Shown here: positions 40,935 to 42,249 of the stretch, piece after piece
How positions within the stretch are numbered: the stretch's first letter is position 1
How the letters are laid out: every line of letters starts with the position of its first letter
Assembly (NCBI GenBank): GCA_902776195.1
Contig: CACYPF010000018.1
Coordinates: 1 to 42,249 of the forward strand
DNA length: 42,249 nt
DNA from: an uncultured Prevotellaceae bacterium
GTDB taxonomy: Bacteria; Bacteroidota; Bacteroidia; Bacteroidales; Bacteroidaceae
Direction of reading: 5' to 3'
Made by a program: the position numbers and the translations under genes
The notes under the pieces: model-generated
The model's database searches: none
What the model was told of the DNA's origin: nothing
Seen by the model: only the letters and a program-made list of their open reading frames with translations

Positions 40935-41212
40935 CAAAAACATGAGACGAAAGAATCTATCACCAAAAATTTCTTCCACATCACCATTTCCACCTTCATC
41001 AGGTTACGAGGTTTGGGGGCTTGGCGAACTTCATAGAACGATGAGAGTGATTCAGGCAGTCATCTCCTCAGTCGCTTAGCGAACTTCCCCAGTACATTCA
41101 GTTCCCCACTCCGATTCTTGCAGATACAAGTGGCGGTATGCAAACATCCCCCATCCCCTTCACCTTTGAAGGGGCTTCACCCCTCCTTTGTATTTCCTCC
41201 CCTCAGGGAAGG
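40935..41212. other. Gene-poor gap between KilA-N and RhuM genes
   Basis: No supported gene on either strand. It holds the degenerate 19-bp repeat (41059-41077) and a perfect 8-bp hairpin CCCCTTCA/TGAAGGGG with a 4-nt loop (41155-41174) in a C/T-rich tract. It may be remnant or repeat-derived DNA. Confidence 0.5.
41059..41077. repeat. Degenerate copy of the dispersed 19-bp repeat
   Basis: GTCATCTCCTCAGTCGCTT matches the other two copies in 15 of 19 positions. It lies in the gap between the KilA-N and RhuM genes. Confidence 0.5.
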
Positions 41213-41243
41213 AAAAAACTCGAAATCGTAGAACCGCGATTTC
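41213..41243 (-). terminator. Intrinsic terminator of the RhuM gene
   Basis: Minus strand: GAAATCG and CGATTTC (41243-41222) form a 7-bp stem with an 8-nt loop, followed shortly by a run of six T (41218-41213). Confidence 0.7.
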
Positions 41244-41294
41244 TCCTATGTCTTGGTAAGGCGGGACGACGCCTTTGTTCTTCTTTCATGCCAA

Positions 41295-42155
41295 CTACAC
41301 TAAACGCTGGTCGGCATTCATCTTTTTAATCAATTCCGAAGCCTTGATATCATTCATCAGGGTGAAGGCAAACCATTTCTTACCTAAGTCCTTGATCGAC
41401 GCACCAATATGATATACCTCATCATCTATCAGCAGGAAACGGTCATGTGCCTTGTTAAACTGACTCACCTCAATGACAGCATATTGCTCGTTATGCCGTT
41501 TGATATCTAATTTCAACTGCTCATTGACTGACTTGGTATAGACGATTGCCTTCACCCTTTCACTTCTCTTGTCCAACAAGGAGAGCACGGTATCATCAAT
41601 ATAATTATCAATCAACACCACCGATGTTTTCGCCTTCCTTATCAAGTCCGACACGAAACGGTATGCGTCGAATATCTGTCCGTCGTAGAAAATGCCCTCT
41701 ACTGGCGGCAAGGACGTGCGGACGAAGAAATCGATTTTCTCTTCTGTCCTCGTGACACGCTGCTCCAGGAGTTCCATGCGTTTATTGACCGTATAGCCTC
41801 GTAATAAATATTCTTTCAAAACTTGATTTGCCCATCTGCGGAATTTAACACCTTTGTCTGATTTCACCCTGTATCCAATAGATAATATCATATCAAGATT
41901 ATAGTATTCTACTTGATAAGTTTTACCATCTGATGCAGTTGTCGCAAATTTTGCGCCAACTCGTTCATTTCTTAGTTCTTCTTTCAGCGCATTATTAATA
42001 TGTTTACCAATTGTTTTCACGTCTCTGCCAAAAAGGGAAGCCATCTGCTGGCGGTTCAGCCATACCGTCTCTCCCTCCATACGCACTTCCAACCTGATGG
42101 TCTCATCCGGCTGGTACATCACAATCTCACCTGTTTGCTCTAAATGATGCTCCAT
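41295..42155 (-). CDS. RhuM family protein fused to a PLD-like (single HKD-type motif) domain
   Basis: 286 residues from ATG 42155. Residues about 15-125 are the RhuM/virulence-protein domain (IRLEVRMEGETVWLNRQQMASLFGRD, HINNALKEEL, YYNLDMILSIGYRVKSDKGVKFRRWA). A short coiled-coil linker (RMELLEQRVTRTEEKIDFF) follows. Residues about 155-280 resemble a phospholipase D-like domain: SVVLIDNYIDD, then a motif of the form H-x-R-x4-D-x6-G-x-S (H237, R239, D244, G251, S253), a variant of HKD with Arg for Lys. The in-frame TTG further upstream overlaps the -7 box, so it is not used. Possibly a DNA-interacting accessory or defence protein. Confidence 0.8.
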   Translation of the reverse strand: MEHHLEQTGEIVMYQPDETIRLEVRMEGETVWLNRQQMASLFGRDVKTIGKHINNALKEELRNERVGAKFATTASDGKTYQVEYYNLDMILSIGYRVKSDKGVKFRRWANQVLKEYLLRGYTVNKRMELLEQRVTRTEEKIDFFVRTSLPPVEGIFYDGQIFDAYRFVSDLIRKAKTSVVLIDNYIDDTVLSLLDKRSERVKAIVYTKSVNEQLKLDIKRHNEQYAVIEVSQFNKAHDRFLLIDDEVYHIGASIKDLGKKWFAFTLMNDIKASELIKKMNADQRLV

Positions 42156-42194
42156 ATATCTGATAGTTTGAATATAAGTATGTATTTCCACCTG

Positions 42195-42226
42195 CAAAGT
42201 TACAGGTAGTATGGAGAAATAACAAA
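42195..42226 (-). promoter_or_regulatory. Promoter of the RhuM gene
   Basis: Minus strand: TTTG (42226-42223), 20-bp spacer, TAACTTTG (42202-42195). It lies 39 bp before ATG 42155. Confidence 0.78.
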
Positions 42227-42249
42227 GAAAATTGTTACATAAACATACC

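Noticed and set aside
41155-41174. Hairpin CCCCTTCA/TGAAGGGG as a terminator
   Set aside because: No T-tract on either side, and the RhuM gene already has a better terminator at 41213-41243.

Overview
The window is a piece of a Bacteroidales chromosome, most likely Prevotellaceae (Prevotella sensu lato). Three things point there. At least sixteen transcription starts carry the Bacteroidetes -7 element TAnnTTTG, often with TTTG/TTG exactly 20 bp upstream. The gene families are typical: SUMF1 lipoprotein-like proteins, a 5-fold beta-flower protein, a lipoprotein-TPR-HTH regulator, DUF3737, OPT transporter and succinate CoA-transferase. The secreted M6 protease ends in the short NLAGERV...KGLVIKNGKK tail common in this group. 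Genus is an inference; no rRNA or marker search was possible.

Layout. 1-7.4 kb: the 3' end of a secreted M6 metalloprotease (frameshifted), a leftward pair (GT4 glycosyltransferase and RffA/WecE sugar aminotransferase) and a divergent rightward operon of polyprenyl-linked sugar genes (GtrA, GT87, GT2, GT87, then a SUMF1-domain protein). 7.4-14.1 kb: a leftward eight-gene operon that encodes a complete GDP-D-glycero-alpha-D-manno-heptose pathway (GmhA, HddA, a fused HddC-GmhB, plus an HldD-like epimerase) with GT90, a GT11-like and a DUF6492-like transferase. 14.1-22 kb: a late lipid A acyltransferase, convergent with the leftward miaB-ABC exporter-two LTA-synthase-like sulfatases operon, whose four genes all overlap by ATGA. 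Together these three blocks form a large surface-glycan and lipid A region.

22-38.5 kb is mostly housekeeping: beta-flower protein, DUF3737, MalY/PatB aminotransferase and OPT transporter (rightward); S41 protease, ParE, GNAT-like protein, THUMP-like methyltransferase, TPR-HTH regulator and TonB-domain protein (leftward); hemolysin III; succinate CoA-transferase; cysS; and a papain-like lipoprotein.

38.5-42.2 kb is accessory: a gene-poor stretch, then KilA-N and RhuM-PLD proteins. In the gene-poor stretch (39.34-39.90 kb) the minus strand carries a near-perfect promoter followed by about 560 nt without a credible protein, but with many hairpins, several GNRA-closed, a tRNA-elbow-like three-way junction lacking an anticodon arm, and a terminal hairpin with a U-rich tail. 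This is the best candidate for an undescribed element: a large structured non-coding RNA.

A second theme is repeats. Heptanucleotide (occasionally 8, 18 or 22 bp) short tandem arrays lie between divergent promoters and inside genes, where they are read through in frame (MiaB, a sulfatase, a fucosyltransferase-like protein, a methyltransferase and the signal peptide of the S41 protease).
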